Below are positions 24,213-37,490 of a DNA stretch of 64,000 nucleotides, piece by piece. The position numbers and the translations under genes are program-made. The first letter of the stretch is position 1. Each line of letters starts with the position of its first letter. Under the pieces are notes generated by a model. That model was not told the DNA's origin. It was given only the letters and a program-made list of their open reading frames with translations, and did not search any database. The stretch is from NCBI GenBank assembly GCA_001972305.1, contig BDDD01000054.1:602576-666575 (forward strand). The letters are read 5' to 3'. Source of the stretch: Cephalotus follicularis. Its lineage: Eukaryota; Streptophyta; Magnoliopsida; Oxalidales; Cephalotaceae.

Positions 24213-26886
24213 TAACAGGACCCGTTCCCGTTCCACTAGGGAGATGAGCTCTGCTGGGGAAGGCACACCTGCCAACAACCCTCCAAAACCCAAACACCCG
24301 ACGAAAAACACCGAGAAATTTCTCCAGACGTCTAAAACGCAAAAGCCCGAAGAGAATGCCAAGGCTGAGCACACCCAACACCACATGGGATAAAAGAAAG
24401 GAGGACCTAAAGAGACTAGTGGGAAACCAAAACGCTCAGTTTCACTTAAGCCCAAGGAAACCCCACACGCGTTCCGCACGTGGACACAATAAAACCTCAA
24501 GGTCTGCTAAAAAGCCTGAGGAACCAAATGACTACGTTCGTCACCTCGACAAAAATAACACCTTACGCGCTCAGGCCTCAACGCGAGCTATATGCCCGAG
24601 GAACCTAAGTGCGTCAAAAATCCCAAGGACCCGCAAAAAGCCCGGGGATCCTCCAACATCCAAGGATGCATGAATGTTCGAGGACTCACAAACGTACAAA
24701 GACAGACATGGCAACAAAGATCCATGCACTCCTCACATCCGAGGACTGCCAACTAACCTAGTGGTCTGACATATACTTTACTAGGACCAAGAACATGCCC
24801 GGGCAACGACCGAGATGGTCTGACTTCCTGCCGAGGAAGCCTGCCGTGCACCAAGATCTATCCTAAGGTCGATCCGACGCCCGACAACATCCTCAGCATA
24901 AACACTCGTCCTTACCTCGTCTCAAAAGCTTAGAATTAAGGCCAACACCACCTAAACCTCAAGCATCACTAAGGGAACAAAAGCCGAGAAGAAAATACCA
25001 TTTCCATAAATCATAAAAATGATTATACATCAATATCCATCAGGGGTTTATACATACCTTTTTAGAAAATAATTACAAAACTACCCAAAAGAATGTCCCA
25101 ATGCTTGAAGGGAAACTTACCCAGCAAGCCAGAGGAGGTGCCTGTTCCGCAGTCTACCTCAGAAAAATCCTCAGGTGTGGTCCGACGGGAGGGAAATGTC
25201 ACCTGTTTCCTCAACTGCAAAAGAACCTCGGAGGGGGTTAGTTCAAGACCAGTGAAAGGGGAAAGAAAGCATTCCTTAGGCGCCAAACGAACGCTAGAGG
25301 CCGAGAACAAAAGGCTATGCCCCAACGGGCCAACAAACTCACCCCGGCTCACCATCCGAGGGTACTTAACCAGAATCAAAAGAATATTTGGAGCATAAAA
25401 ACATAGCGAGAGATATAGGAAATCAACAATGCTTAGAAAAAATAAAAAGAGAGACATAAGTAAGGCAAGGTGTCCCAAAACCGATTTCCCGAGGACCCAA
25501 CAAAAACGATCTTAGACTCCAGGGAACAATTGATCAGAGGAATACTGGTACCTGCCTTATTACAAAATCACACCGGCCTTTCACCTCGGCCATATCCAAT
25601 ACATCTGCTAGCTCCGCGTTTCACGGCGGTAATCTCAACAGTTCCCAGAATCGGAGATGAAGATCATAGGCTTGCAGGGAGTGCACCACCTGCCATGTAT
25701 CGATACAGAGAGCCACAAGTCTTGGTCTTCCACCAGAGGTGCCGACTGATCAGTGTCGAACCCAGCCCCTAGGAGACGAGCATATCATAAACATCAACTG
25801 AGGGGCCAGCGAATCACCGCTAAGGCACCACCCTCGTCGGCAATCGTGTATGAGAACTTTGACTGGGAGGTCGGTGAATCACCACCCTAGACCATCCTTT
25901 GTCGGAATCCCCATAGAAGAGCATTACAACGGTCCTCATAATTCCCAGTAACCAGTATCTAGAACCAACAACATATGGTATCAATAGAATCATGACATAT
26001 ATATGATAAAGAGGGGACAATACATATCAACCCAAGAACCTCAAGCATACCACAACTCGGAAATCAACATCAACGAAATATGTCAGGATCACGGAAGAAC
26101 AACTCCCCGAATAAGACACCATGGAAAGAAAGGACATATTATCAAGGACACACAATAAGCTTAACACTCTCAACTATTTCAAGATAAAAGAAATGAATGT
26201 CCCACTCACCACTTACCGCACGCCTCCATACACGCCTCTTATAGCTTAGGATCCACGCTCGGCTCCTTCGCTACAAGAACAAGAACAAGAACAACACAGA
26301 CTTAGCAAAGTCTACACAAAAACAGAGGAAAACATGCATGTGGCCTACAATGCATGATAGTTTCCTCGGATACTCATCCCGACCATCCCCAACGCTCAAC
26401 ACCTCACCACTGATCACCTCCCCCATCTCTGACTCCACTGTAAATGGGAGGTTTAGCATGTACATTGCCAAGCTAACAGAGGAAAGAAGACAGAGAAAGG
26501 AAGAGCTCACCTCAACGAACTCGAGGTTCAAGATCTTCAAATCAACTCGCCTTCACCAAAGGAAACTTCAGAAGAAAGAAGAAGAGAAAGCACAAAGAAC
26601 TTACGCTTCTCCCAACTAACACACTTATGGTACCAACAACCGATACAACAATGGCTCCTTATTGATTATACTGCTTGACGTGAGAGTTGTGTGCTTGACA
26701 AGATGGAACACTGAAATTCCTTACACAACCTGCCACACCTACGTGCACACTTCCTCTACACCAGCGTCAACGCTCCAAAACCAACCAAAACCCAAATGAC
26801 AAGGCCCAACATGTTGGCAAGAAAAGAAAATTTTTAGGGCCCAAAACCAAAGAGTCCATTGCCCAAATTGGACCTGGGTCATCACA
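24213..26886 (-). repeat. Element E 3' LTR
   Basis: 2674 bp, starting TAACAGGACCCG and ending GGGTCATCACA on the plus strand. Short open frames inside it match nothing. Only one isolated GCGTCAACGC motif is seen (near 26763), so this LTR lacks the phased palindrome array. Confidence 0.9.
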
Positions 26887-28910
26887 TCCTCCCCACCATA
26901 GGAAATTGCGTCCTCGGAATTTCCCGTTGAAACACCAAAAAGGCTGGGGTAATGACTCCTCATCTCCTCCTCCCGTTCCCAGGTAGCTTCCTCAGCTACT
27001 TGGTTTTTCCATAGGACCTTCACCAAAGGGATGGTCTTACGCCTTAATACCTGATCCCAACGATCCAAAATCATCACTGGCGTTTCTTCATATGCTAAGG
27101 TCGGCAACTCTTCCTCAGAAAACTCCACCAAGGATTCCAAAACATGAGAATGGTCAGCCACATACTTCCTTGGCATAGAAACGTTAAAGACATTGTGAAC
27201 ATGAGCCAACTCCGGAGGTAAGGAGAGACAATAGGCCACTGGCCCAACCCTCTTCAAAACCTCAAAAGTACCTATATACCTCGAACTAATCATGCCACAC
27301 TTACCAAAACAAATCACTCTAGTGTATGGCAATACATGGAGGAATACCTTATCTCCCACAGAGAACTCCAAATCCTTGCGGCGTCGGTCATCATAACTCT
27401 TTTGCCTGCTCTGCACTGCTAGCAATCATTCTCGGATAAGCTTCACCTTCTCTACTATATCTTGAACCATCTCGGGACCTAACAACCTATGATCCTCGAC
27501 CTCATCCCAACACAAATGAGTCCTACAACGCCTTCCATACAAAGCTTCATACGGTGCCATACAAAGGCTGGTCTGGTAGCTATTGTAGTAGGCGAATTCA
27601 ATCAAGGTCAACCTAGAATCCCAACTCTCCTTGAAATCCATCACACAGGATCTCAACATATCTTCAAGAATATGGATCATCCGCTCGGACTGCCCATTAG
27701 TCTAAGGATGATACGCTGTACTGAGTCGCAACTCTGTACCCAGCGCTGCTTGCAAGCCGTACCCATATGGCATCGTGTTTCCTCTACGTCAGGGGAAAAC
27801 CTGAGATGAAATCCATAGAAATATGATCCCACTTCCATTCAGGGATAGGAAGAGACTATAGAAGACTTGACGGCTTCTGTCTTTCCGGCTTCACCTATTG
27901 ACAAGTCAGGCATGTTGCCACGAACATGGCAATTTCCCTCTTTATTCCATGCCACCAATAGTGGGACTTAAGATCACAATACATCTTGGTACTTCCAGGA
28001 TGCATCGACCAAGCAGAATAATGAGCTTAATCCAAAATCTCTTTCTTAAGCGCTACCACATGCGGCACGCATATCCTTGGCCCAAACATCAGAGCACCAT
28101 CCTCTCTGATGTGGAAGTCAGTCTGTGCTCCTTCTCGGACTTGCTTCATGAGCTTAACCAATCTCCAATCCTTCTATTGGGCCCCAAGAATCTGATCAAC
28201 CAGAACTAACCTCACATGAAGAGAAGCTACCACTGCACCGTTATCCTCGACAGACAACACTACACCCAAAGATCTAAATTGCTCCAACAACAACAAATAG
28301 ATCCTCCGAACAAGCGCAAGGGGAATGAAAGACTTCCTGCTCAGCGTATCGGCTACCACGTTAGCCTTGCCTGGGTGATACTCAATGGTGCAATCATAAT
28401 CCTTGATCAATTCGATCCATCTTCTCTGCCTCATGTTGAGATGCTGCTGGGAAAACAGATACTTCAAACTTTGATGATCGGTAAAGATTTGACAGATCTC
28501 TCCATACAGGTAATGGTGCCAAATCTTCAATGCGAAGACCACTGCTACTAACTCTAGATCATGGGTAGGATAGTTATGCTCGTGGGCCTTCAACTTTCGA
28601 GAAGCATAAGCTATCACCTTGCCGTCTTGCATCATCACGCAACCTAGTCTCTTCTTGGAAGCATCACTGTAAACCACAAAACCAAAACCTGGAGAAGGAA
28701 GAACCAACACTAGAGTTGGCGTTAACCTATGCTTCAACTCCATGAAACTATTCTCACAAGCGTCCGACCAAACGAACTTCATCACCTTCTTCGTCAAAGT
28801 TGACAGAGGAGCGGCTATCGAGGAGAACCCTCCGATGAACCTCTTGTAATAGCCAGCCAAACCAAGAAAACTACGAACCTCGGACATGATCCTCGGTGCC
28901 TCTTAAGCTA
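26739..28910 (-). pseudogene. Element E RNase H, integrase and chromodomain, broken
   Basis: 28174-28887 reads the RT connection ([11 protein letters not shown]) and RNase H ([32 protein letters not shown]). 27810-28173 holds a degenerate integrase zinc finger (HPGSTKM, CLTC) with several stops. 27426-27680 has the region after the catalytic Glu (GQSERMIHILEDML, APYEALYGRRCRT). 26739-27425 has SRYIGTFEVLKRVGPVAY and a chromodomain-like VLWKNQVAEEATWERE. Between the first Asp region and STAYHP the core is shortened, so the second Asp of the DDE triad is missing. The last frame runs through the purine tract into the LTR. Confidence 0.9.
26887..26900 (-). other. Polypurine tract of element E
   Basis: TATGGTGGGGAGGA on the minus strand directly before the LTR start TGTGATGACCC. 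Confidence 0.85.
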
Positions 28911-29859
28911 AAACATACTCCACTTGTAATACCCGTTTTTCCGTATAAAATTTATTTTATTTTATTTGGACCCCTTTTAACTTTATTTTTTTAGTGGGCT
29001 ACCTACTTGTTTTACATATGAATTACCAAAAAGTTGGTTTATTTTATTCTGATTAGGCTAATTTAATTCTTATTTTGACCAATGAACACTTTTAGTAAAT
29101 AGATAAAGAAAACATTTTTTTTTATTTATTTAAAGTCATTTATCACTTTTATTTTAGAAAAGCCAAATTATGCAAAATCAATTTGAAAAGGAAATGGTTT
29201 ATTCCTTTGTTATTTTGCCCTTTATGCCGCCACCCTCTCTCCCTTAATCTCCCCCTTCCCAAATTGGTTTCTCTCCCAATATCTCACTCACTCTCTCCCA
29301 CGTCAACACTCTCTCTTTACCTCTCTCTCCCACATTTTGCCCTCTCACTTATGCACTCTGCCGAAAATCTCTCCCATGCATTACTCTCATTTACTTTTTT
29401 TTCGCTCCTTTCACGCGTTTTTGCCTTATATTTTGGCCACCTTCTTTATTTTTTTCATCTCCTTCATTCGTCTCTCTCTCACCCGCTGGATAGCTCTCCC
29501 CCTCTCTCTCTCTTGGAAGCGCCACTGTTGCAGCTCAGAGGAAAGCTTCTTGCTCTGCTCCCCATAGTCCTACATCACTTCAGGTTCAATCTATTACTTC
29601 ATTGTGGTGATCCGATTCGTTTGATTTATATTGTAAAAATATGCATGTGTTAATCTCTCTTTGTCTCCTCTGTTTCGTCTCTCCCTCTCTCTCTCTCTGT
29701 AACGCCCGGAAATTCAATTCTATGTATTATTGTAATCCTCGATGTAACCTTTACCTTGAATTAATAAAAGGCAAATTTCTTGGTTGATATCTTGAATTCA
29801 AGTTAACTTAGAGCATTTAGAAGTGTGATTCTAAGTATAATTGTGGGATTTTTGGCTTG

Positions 29860-30012
29860 GACAGCCGACTGGTGCGATATACCAGCCGACTGTTGGACTA
29901 AAGGGAGAGGCAGTCGACTGGCATGAGGAACCAGCCGACTGGCCAACTATCGTGACACTTGGCAACAGACTGTCAGGCAAACAACCGACTGCCAGGGAAA
30001 GGCAGCCGACTG
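29860..30012. repeat. Phased CAGCCGACTGG array, U3 cluster
   Basis: Cores at 29865, 29886, 29914 and 29935 (steps 21, 28, 21, the same as in element A), then 29985 and 30005 (20 apart). Confidence 0.92.
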
Positions 30013-30847
30013 GATCATGCCCTGTTTTATTTGTATGTGACGAGATCACATGCAGCCATTGATAAGATATCTTGCAGGCGCCATCTGATGAGAAGTAAAA
30101 CGTGTTGAACATGCACCACCATGCCAGGACCTGCAAGAACAGAAAGGAAGAGAAAGAATGACAAGTGTGTGTGCATGCAAGTGTTAGAAGAAAGGATGGC
30201 ATTTAGTGCCATGTGAGGGAGCTAGGGGGAAAAGAAAGAGAAAAAGTCTCAGCATAAAACGTCTCCCCTCACTGCTCTCGTGCAGATACCAAAAGACCAA
30301 AGAACCAGAGAATTTGAGAGTCAAAATAGTGAGAAATCAAGAGAGGAAATAGTGAGAAATTGAGAGGATTCCACTGTTAAGCTTGGAGCTCGGATTGGAG
30401 CAGTTGGACTGTCCTTGGAGCTACTGGGAGGCTCAAAGACACTGGATAGGAGACACAAAGAGGTGGACTTTCGATTTCTAACTTGAATCAAAGGTAGGGG
30501 AAAATAGTAGAGAATGCTATGCATGCAATTTGAGTTTAAAGTAATGATGTTATAAATGAATGGTGTAGTTGTTTAGCCATGTGTTCCTGTATTGTTGTTG
30601 TGGTTATTGTTAATAAATAATCCTGACATGCACACTGAATTTTGGATGGAGTTTTGGTTGGCTTTCATGCAATGCCATGTTTGGATGTCATTTGAATTAT
30701 GATGAAAACGGAGAATAATGCATGAACTGAGTTATGTTTTAGACCATGATATGGTTACTGGTGATATTCTGAGGTTTGAATGTGTGAATAAGTTTAAATT
30801 GCTTGATTGAATGGATTAGTAGTGAGTTATTGTACTGTCCAAACCAG

Positions 30848-31062
30848 AACAGCCGACTGTTTAAGTAAAACAGTCGCCTACTCAAACATCCAGTCGACTG
30901 TCATGTAAGAACAGTCGACTGTGCATGCGTTTTTACCCAGAACAGTCGACTGTCGAAGGAAGACAGCCGACTATCGAATACTCGTGATGAACAAATCGAC
31001 TGTTGGGGAAGAACAATAGACTAAATCAAGGATCCAGCCAACTGTTATGGAAAAACAGTCGA
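30848..31062. repeat. Phased CAGTCGACTGT array, promoter-distal cluster
   Basis: Cores at 30852, 30873, 30893, 30914, 30945, 30966, 30995, 31016, 31037 and 31058. Steps are 21, 20, 21, 31, 21, 29, 21, 21 and 21. Confidence 0.93.
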
Positions 31063-32574
31063 CTGTTACTACAGAAACTAAACCTTTAGAGAAGGTGATA
31101 GGCATAGGTTAATTTCCAACAACCCTAGGTGCATTCTGAGCATATGTTTGCCCTGCATTTGAACTGCTAATGTACTGTGGACTGCATTATGGTTGATTTC
31201 AAAATGTATTAACCATCTTGGGAAACTTGCATGATTACTAAAATCATTATCTTGCGAAAATATACATTTGTCAACTTATGATTTTATATATTTTAGAAAT
31301 AACTGGGGAAGTAATTCCAAAGACGGAAAAATATTTAAAAGGATTGATTACACAATCAAATGTATTGTTTTAAGTCTTATAACTTATTAAAACTTGTGAA
31401 AGGAGAAATAAATTTTAAACAAATATATTTGATCAAGTAATTATATTTATTGCTTGACTTGTACTGTGCAATGCTTGTACCTGTTGATTACTCTGCCGCT
31501 GTGCTAAGTAACTTGCTGTTGGTTTAGCCGCCGTGCTAAGCAACATACGGAGGACTTGCTCCAACACCATTCGCAAACAGGAATGGGGTAAGAGTACATG
31601 ACGATGGGGCCAGGAGGTGGAGACGGTTATGACGACTGGTTTGTCTGATTCCTTTTTAGGACATATTACTGCTTGTGTTGATATAACTTATGAGGTTATA
31701 CTTGTATTGTGAACATGCATATATTTTCATATGTATATACGGAGATATAAAGATTGTGAAAGTTATACGTCATACTGCATCACTATGCATTCATTCATGA
31801 TACGCATTACCTTGACCTTGAACTGTATACATAAACTTTTCTACATAGCCGAGTGAGGACAAAGGCTAACCCCCAACTGTAACAGATTGACGAAGTGGAT
31901 ATGATATGGAGCATGCTTGGAGACTTAAGGAGAAGACTTAGTTGTTTCTCTTATGTTATGTTTTGAGTTAATGAACAATGACTATGTAACCGGGTTTTTG
32001 TAACATGGGTTATTTTGTTATCTTGCACTGTATTATTATCACGCTCCATTTATGGGCAATCGACAATGATGTTGGGTTATTTATATAAACCTTGTTGGGC
32101 ATCACGTAGTATGGGATGCGTGATGCGTGTTTAAATTCGGCTCATTTATGTCATTTCTTCCGCTATTGAAGGTTTTTGTTTATTCGTATTATCGCATGAG
32201 CTGAATTATATTATGTTGATTGCCTTACCACTTTATATGTTGTCTTGATTTGGAAAAACGGGGTGTGACACACACTCTCTCTGTTTCTCTCTTTCGCTTG
32301 GAGCCGACCAGTCACTGCAAGTCTCGGAATCCTCTGAGTTTCTCCTACAGTTTGGCTTCATTCAGGTTCGTTCCTTGTCTTGTTTTGATATGGAACATAG
32401 AACCATCACCTTCCTTAAGCTTAGCCTGCATATTTTCTTCCCCTGTTTTTTTTTCTTCTGTATTCCATGTTGTTTCCATCGGCGTCATGTAAGGGATTAG
32501 TTTAACTGGTTGTGTTGACACCACTGTTGCCCATAAATCTATCACCTGGGTTCATGCTCAGCACTAGGATTGTC

Positions 32575-33050
32575 CTGCATGTGCGTGTGTGTTGGTTTTG
32601 TGTATGTGCTGTGAACACAGAGTATATGTAATGCATGTGTTGTGTACGTGTTGGGTGTGATTTGCATGTTGTATGTGCTGTGTATGTGAGCAATGTGTGT
32701 TGAGGACAGTGTCGGGTATGAGTGTGAGAAGTTTTGCATGTGGTGTGTGTGCAGTGAATGTGCCGTGTGTAGTCAGTGTGTGTGCGGTGCGTGCTATGTG
32801 TGTTTTGCATGTAGTATGTGTATGTGTGTTGTGTGTGTTGTGTAGGCGTGTGTGTATGTGTTGTAGGCAGTGTGTGCAGGTGTTGTGTGTTGTGTGTGTT
32901 TTGCATACAGTAAGTGTGTGTGTGTACAGGGTGCAGAGTTATATGAGTATGTGTGATTGGTAGTGTGTAGGCAGAGTATGTGTTATGCATGTGGTATGTG
33001 TGTGTTGTGCATGCCGTGGGTACTGGGTTAGAGTTGTGCGTATAGCATTA
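32575..33050. repeat. GT-rich degenerate microsatellite
   Basis: Nearly 480 bp of TGTGTGY/GTATGTG with TGCATG interruptions. It gives a spurious 162-residue His/Thr-rich frame on the minus strand. Confidence 0.9.
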
Positions 33051-33089
33051 TGTTATGGGCTGTTAAACCAGACTTCTTCTTCAAAATAC

Positions 33090-33345
33090 ATGTAAAGCAC
33101 CGACGCTCTTCCCCTTTGTTTCATCAAAGCGTCGACGCCTTCCCTCAATTGTGCATAATCCTGTTTTGTTTATGTAAAGCGTCACGCCATCCTGCTTTGT
33201 TTCTGTAAAGCGTCGACGCTCTGTCCTCAAAGTTTGAGTTTTTTTTAAATGTTTAAACTTTGCCTGTGTCCTGATAAACGTTGACGCTTGTGCTAGAAAG
33301 AGTCGACGCTTTCGGCTTTGTTCTAGATAAAGCGCTAACGCTTTT
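33090..33345. repeat. GCGTCGACGC array in the 28925-35603 insertion
   Basis: Cores near 33100, 33132 and 33214, with further GTTGACGC and GAGTCGACGC sites near 33280 and 33302. Spacing is looser than in other arrays (about 32 or 82 bp). Confidence 0.7.
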
Positions 33346-33467
33346 GCAAGGATTTTTAATTTCTTATTTTGAATTGTTGTTTTTATATCTTTTAGATAAC
33401 TGTACCAACGGAAGTGCTGCGTAGGGTTGTTTGATTTTCTCTTGAGGATAATTTTGGTGTTTACATA

Positions 33468-34210
33468 TGGTACGGATTCTATCGTTCTTTGGCTATCTGA
33501 TTTTATTGAAACAATCCAGTTTCACTTTTATGATTAATGTACGGATTCTATCGTTCTTTGGCTATCTGATTTTATTGAAACAATCCAGTTTCACTTTTAT
33601 GATTAATGTACGGATTATTCTTCATTCTTGGATATCTCGTTCGGTTTTATCTAAATAAATTCAGTTTTAAACTTTTGTGAACAACGTACGGATACATCGT
33701 TCTTTGGTATACTCCTTTTATTTATTAAGTAAATCATTTTATGTTTCTATGATTTTTTCTCCTGATTTTATTCGGAATGAATTTTAGATTTTTAATCTAG
33801 GTACGGCTAATTCTCATTTTGATACCCTCTTATTGATTTTTGTTGGAGAATAAAATTTAGTCTTACTTTTAATGAAAAATGTACAGATTTTCGATGTTCC
33901 TTTACTTTTACGAATTTTGAAAATAATGCCAGCTCTAATATTTTTTGAAATTAAATATTCCTGACTTTATAAAAATTGAGTTATGACCCGTTTACAAAAA
34001 TTTTGTACGAATATCTTTTTTTTGTGAAAATTAAATGAGTTGGTTCATGAATGTGAAAATGTACGAGTTTCTCGTTTTTGGTCTATTCTGTCGATATTTA
34101 TGAAAATGATCCCAATTTGTTACGGATTTTCTTTCCTTGAATTTTAATTGCGAAAATGTCCGGATTTCTTCATCTTTGGGTCTTATCCTATGCTTTTATT
34201 GAAATGAATT
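33468..34210. repeat. Tandem repeat, 69-bp unit, decaying to the right
   Basis: Two near-identical 69-bp units start at about 33469 and 33538 (GTACGGATTCTATCGTTC). A third at 33607 is already degenerate. GTACGGAT-like starts go on at about 33687, 33801, 33880, 34009, 34061 and 34158 with drifting lengths, so an old array seems to have had a recent duplication at its left edge. Confidence 0.8.
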
Positions 34211-34878
34211 CAGATATGTTTTTTGCAAGGATTTTTCGTTTTGGCGGATATATTTCGACATGATAAAATCTGTTTTAGTACTTTTTGGTGTTAAATTAAA
34301 TATTACTGATTTTATAAATTGAGCATGATTTTCACCTGTGAAAGTATGCTAAATTTTTATGATACATATTTTGTTATGAGCATGATTTTCAATTACAAAA
34401 TTATGCAAATTTTTAAGATATGATTTGGTTTTGTGAGTAAACCAATATTTGGAAATGATTTTGATAAATCATTATTTTTGAAATACTAAGAATATATTGT
34501 TTCCTACCTATGGAGGTGCCATAAGCATGTCGTAGGTCTGGCACGGGGACATGACACTTCTGTAGCGGTGTGATTAGACTACGGTGTCTCTCTATGTTAT
34601 GAATAAATCCCATGAGGTGGATTTATGGATCCGTTATGTATGATAGAGGCGTACAATTTGAGTTATATCTTATGTGATATGTTATGGATTGTGGGAATTG
34701 ATTGTGTAGTATCGTACACGTCATTTCGTTTGGCAAGTGGATTCTGTAGGATCCCTTGCATATATGTATGTATTTAATTCGATATTTCATCGCTCAATAT
34801 AAGACATGGATTTAAGAAAAGTTTTGAAAACTGATATGCTTTGATATTTATCTTTCACTTTATGCTGAATTGTGAATC

Positions 34879-34902
34879 TATATATATATATATATATATA
34901 TG
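34879..34902. repeat. (TA)n microsatellite
   Basis: About 12 TA units inside the LTR-like insertion. Confidence 0.9.
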
Positions 34903-35608
34903 ATTTGACATGAGCACCTTTTGAATTGCATAAACTGGTTTAGTTATGAATTGTTCTGTTTTTGAAAAGATTTGTATTGTTCCATTTCATAAACTGTTTC
35001 ATAATTTGTTTTGTTTCGTAAAATGATTTATTTCGTGTTATGAAGTTTTGAATATTGCTTTGTATCGGACACTGTTCTGTTTCGTATTTGTTTTGATTCG
35101 CAACATTTTTATTTGGATTCGTCTCGTAACTGTTATGATGTTGGGAATTGATCTATTTCGTAATCTGTTTTGTTTCGTACTGTTTTATGTTTCTATATCA
35201 GTACTGAGGTTTGCTTAGCAGCGCTTTTTTTGTTTCAATGCGGCAGGTTATCTAGAGCTTTGGGAGTAAGTGTGATAAGAGAGAAACCTTTGATTTGAGG
35301 ATTTTATTGAGTTAATTTTCTTTTGGTAATGCTATGTTTTTCAGGACTATGATTTTCAGCTTTAGTTATGTTATCAGATTATGTTTAGACCATCTCGTGT
35401 TAAATTGGAGACAAATTTGATTATGAGCAGAATTTAAGTTTTGAATATGAGATTTTCTTTTATCAGTTTAACTGGAGACTTATTACTGTTTTTAATGACA
35501 TAGATTTAGGATATGCTGATATGTTTCGATTAGTTCGGTTTAGCGTGACATTTCCGGTTCTGAATCGGGGGTGACATCTTGATCCCGAACTGGGGGTGTT
35601 ACCCCACT

Positions 35609-36270
35609 TTCCTCGGATCCACTTCTATTCCTTGGCCCGAGATCATATGGCCCAAAAAGACTACCTTGTCGAACCAGAACTCACACTTATTGAGTTTAGC
35701 ATACAACCTATGGTCAATTAACATCTCCAGAACGATCTTCAAGTGTTTGCCATGCTCGGTCACATCCCGAGAATAGACCATAACATCATATATGAACACC
35801 ACCACAAAGGTGTCAAGATAAGGCTGGAACACTCGGTTCATCAATTCCATGAAAGCTGCTGGCGGGTTGGTTTGACCAAACGACATAACTGAAAACTCAA
35901 AGTGGCCATATCGGGGTCTAAAGGCCATCTTGGGAATATCCTGCTCCCTTACCCTCAGCTGGTAATAACCCGAGCGAAGATCAATCTTTGAAAACACACT
36001 GGCATCCTTCAACTGGTCAAACAAGTCATCAATCCGAGGCAACGGATAATTGTTTCTCACTGTGACTTTGTAGAGCTACCTATAATCGATGCACAACCGT
36101 AAAGCACCGTCCTTCTTCTTCACGAACAAAACTGGAGCACCCCAATGAGAACTGCTGGGTCTGACGATACCCTTCTCCAACAGATCCTCTAACTGCGCCT
36201 TCAACTCCTTTAGCTCTATCAGTGCCATCCGATACGGAGCAAGGGATAGTGGCAACGTACTAGGGATAAA
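35609..36270 (-). pseudogene. Element E reverse transcriptase, catalytic Asp lost
   Basis: Two in-frame-like pieces (36076-36270 and 35609-36060) separated by a stop. Motifs: [61 protein letters not shown]. The active site reads FIYDVMVYS where the family has two adjacent Asp, so the first of the pair is Tyr. Upstream it is cut by the solo LTR at 36271, downstream by 28925-35603. Certainly inactive. Confidence 0.92.
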
Positions 36271-37380
36271 TGTCGCGCCCCGAACTGCGAGAGTAAACTC
36301 CCACGATCCGACGCGTGATATACCTTCCATTCAGTCATTCAATCCATTTATGTCATATATAATCATGCTCCAAAAAGTGCTACAAATTTAAAACTTTAAA
36401 CCAAAGTCATATAAGCGGAAGAATCATTATATAACATCAGCGGAATAATCAAATCAAAAACTAACTCTTAAAATCTCCCGAAATTTCGGCATGAAGTATT
36501 CGTTTATCGGACTAAACCCCCTGTAAAGAAAAACACATTTTATATCTTGGGCTCAGCCCTCAACAACCACACTCTCGAAGGAGGAAACAACAGTTTATCA
36601 CAATTGGGGGTTCCGTCTATATCTTTTACATCAACACACATATTAAACAAGCACTGCCATATGCCGGCAGGTCGATAGCTGAATAAAACATAACTATAAC
36701 ATCTTTATATTTGTCTCAAATATATAGGGTTCCTTTTCACAATCCTTATACATAACAAGCCTTTTATTTCAATACATTTCAAATCATAAACATGAGACCC
36801 CTTTTATACAACTCTTATAAACAACTCATATAAGCAAATCCAAATACAAGCAACTCCATATAAAATTGGCTAACAAAACTTGTTATAGAAAACCTGTCCT
36901 TCTCAGCTTACCTCGTTGCAATCCATCACCTGGGCCTAAGCCTGACCCATTCTGCATACAGGGGAAATGGGTCAGCGACATAATGTCGTGTAGGCATACT
37001 ATGCTATGCATGCAATAGTATAATAATGATATGCGTGTAACAGTATATCAATGTATGTCATGTAGTGCATCAGCATAATGGTGATATGTGTGCAACAGTA
37101 TAATATATATATGTAAGGCATGTCGTGTGCATAAATGACAATTGCGGACAGTGTTAGTATACCAACTGTCCCTAAGCAGTGGTATACTGGGCTGGTCCTA
37201 ATCACACAAAAGGCCATAGGCCTGCAAACACTCCATAAACAATCAGTCATCATACGTAGGGACAAACAATCCATAGGTCTGAGTACTACTCTACCCCTCC
37301 GGCCCGAGATAGTACTACCACCGACTACCTACCCTTTTGAGGTCGTAGCCGAGTGGGGAAGAGATAACGCTGATCACATC

Positions 37381-37490
37381 ATGGCTAAGCCGTACAAACG
37401 GTCAGAGCCCGTAAGTATAGTGGTAAAGCCGTAAAAACAGTCAGAACCCATAGTATGTGGTAAAGCCGTAAAAACGGTCAGAACCCATAG
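37381..37490. repeat. Tandem repeat, about 36-40 bp unit, three copies
   Basis: Unit GTAAAGCCGTAAAAACGGTC followed by AGAACCCATA, at about 37381, 37421 and 37459. Each contains the small inverted repeat CCGTAAAAACGG. It occupies the place of the 86-bp repeat in the other family D LTR. Confidence 0.8.

Larger units (their letters stand above)
29698..32270 (+). mobile_element. Solo LTR, A-like superfamily, plus orientation
   Basis: TGTAACGCCCGG to GGGGTGTGACA. The block GCCGAGTGAGGACAAAGGC near 31848 is the reverse complement of the same block in element A. It lies in a CT microsatellite (29680-29697), so the duplication cannot be fixed; CTCTC on both sides would need an end at 32274. A TATA-like CATAAAACG lies near 30253-30261, 559 bp from the start. 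Arrays lie at 29860-30012 and 30848-31062. Confidence 0.85.
28925..35603 (+). mobile_element. Solo-LTR-like insertion in the E pol, itself interrupted
   Basis: Starts TGTAATACCCG and ends GGGGGTGTTACC, flanked by a perfect CCACT duplication (28920-28924 and 35604-35608). It splits the RT connection of E between VDPRK and the FLGLAGYY region. Without the nested LTR (29698-32270) it is about 4.1 kb with no coding domain. The last base is C where CA is expected, probably one mutation. The right part resembles family D LTRs read in the opposite direction. Confidence 0.82.

Noticed and set aside
24186-24500. Hydrophobic 104-residue frame repeated at 41830-42177, like a conserved small protein
   Set aside because: Both copies are the LTR end of element E, and one runs into flanking sequence.
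29183-29653. 156-residue Leu/Ser-rich frame with a possible signal peptide
   Set aside because: It comes from a CT-rich LTR stretch and shows no conserved domain; the neighbouring frames are equally open.
32502-32990. 162-residue His/Thr-rich open frame
   Set aside because: It is a by-product of the GT-rich microsatellite.
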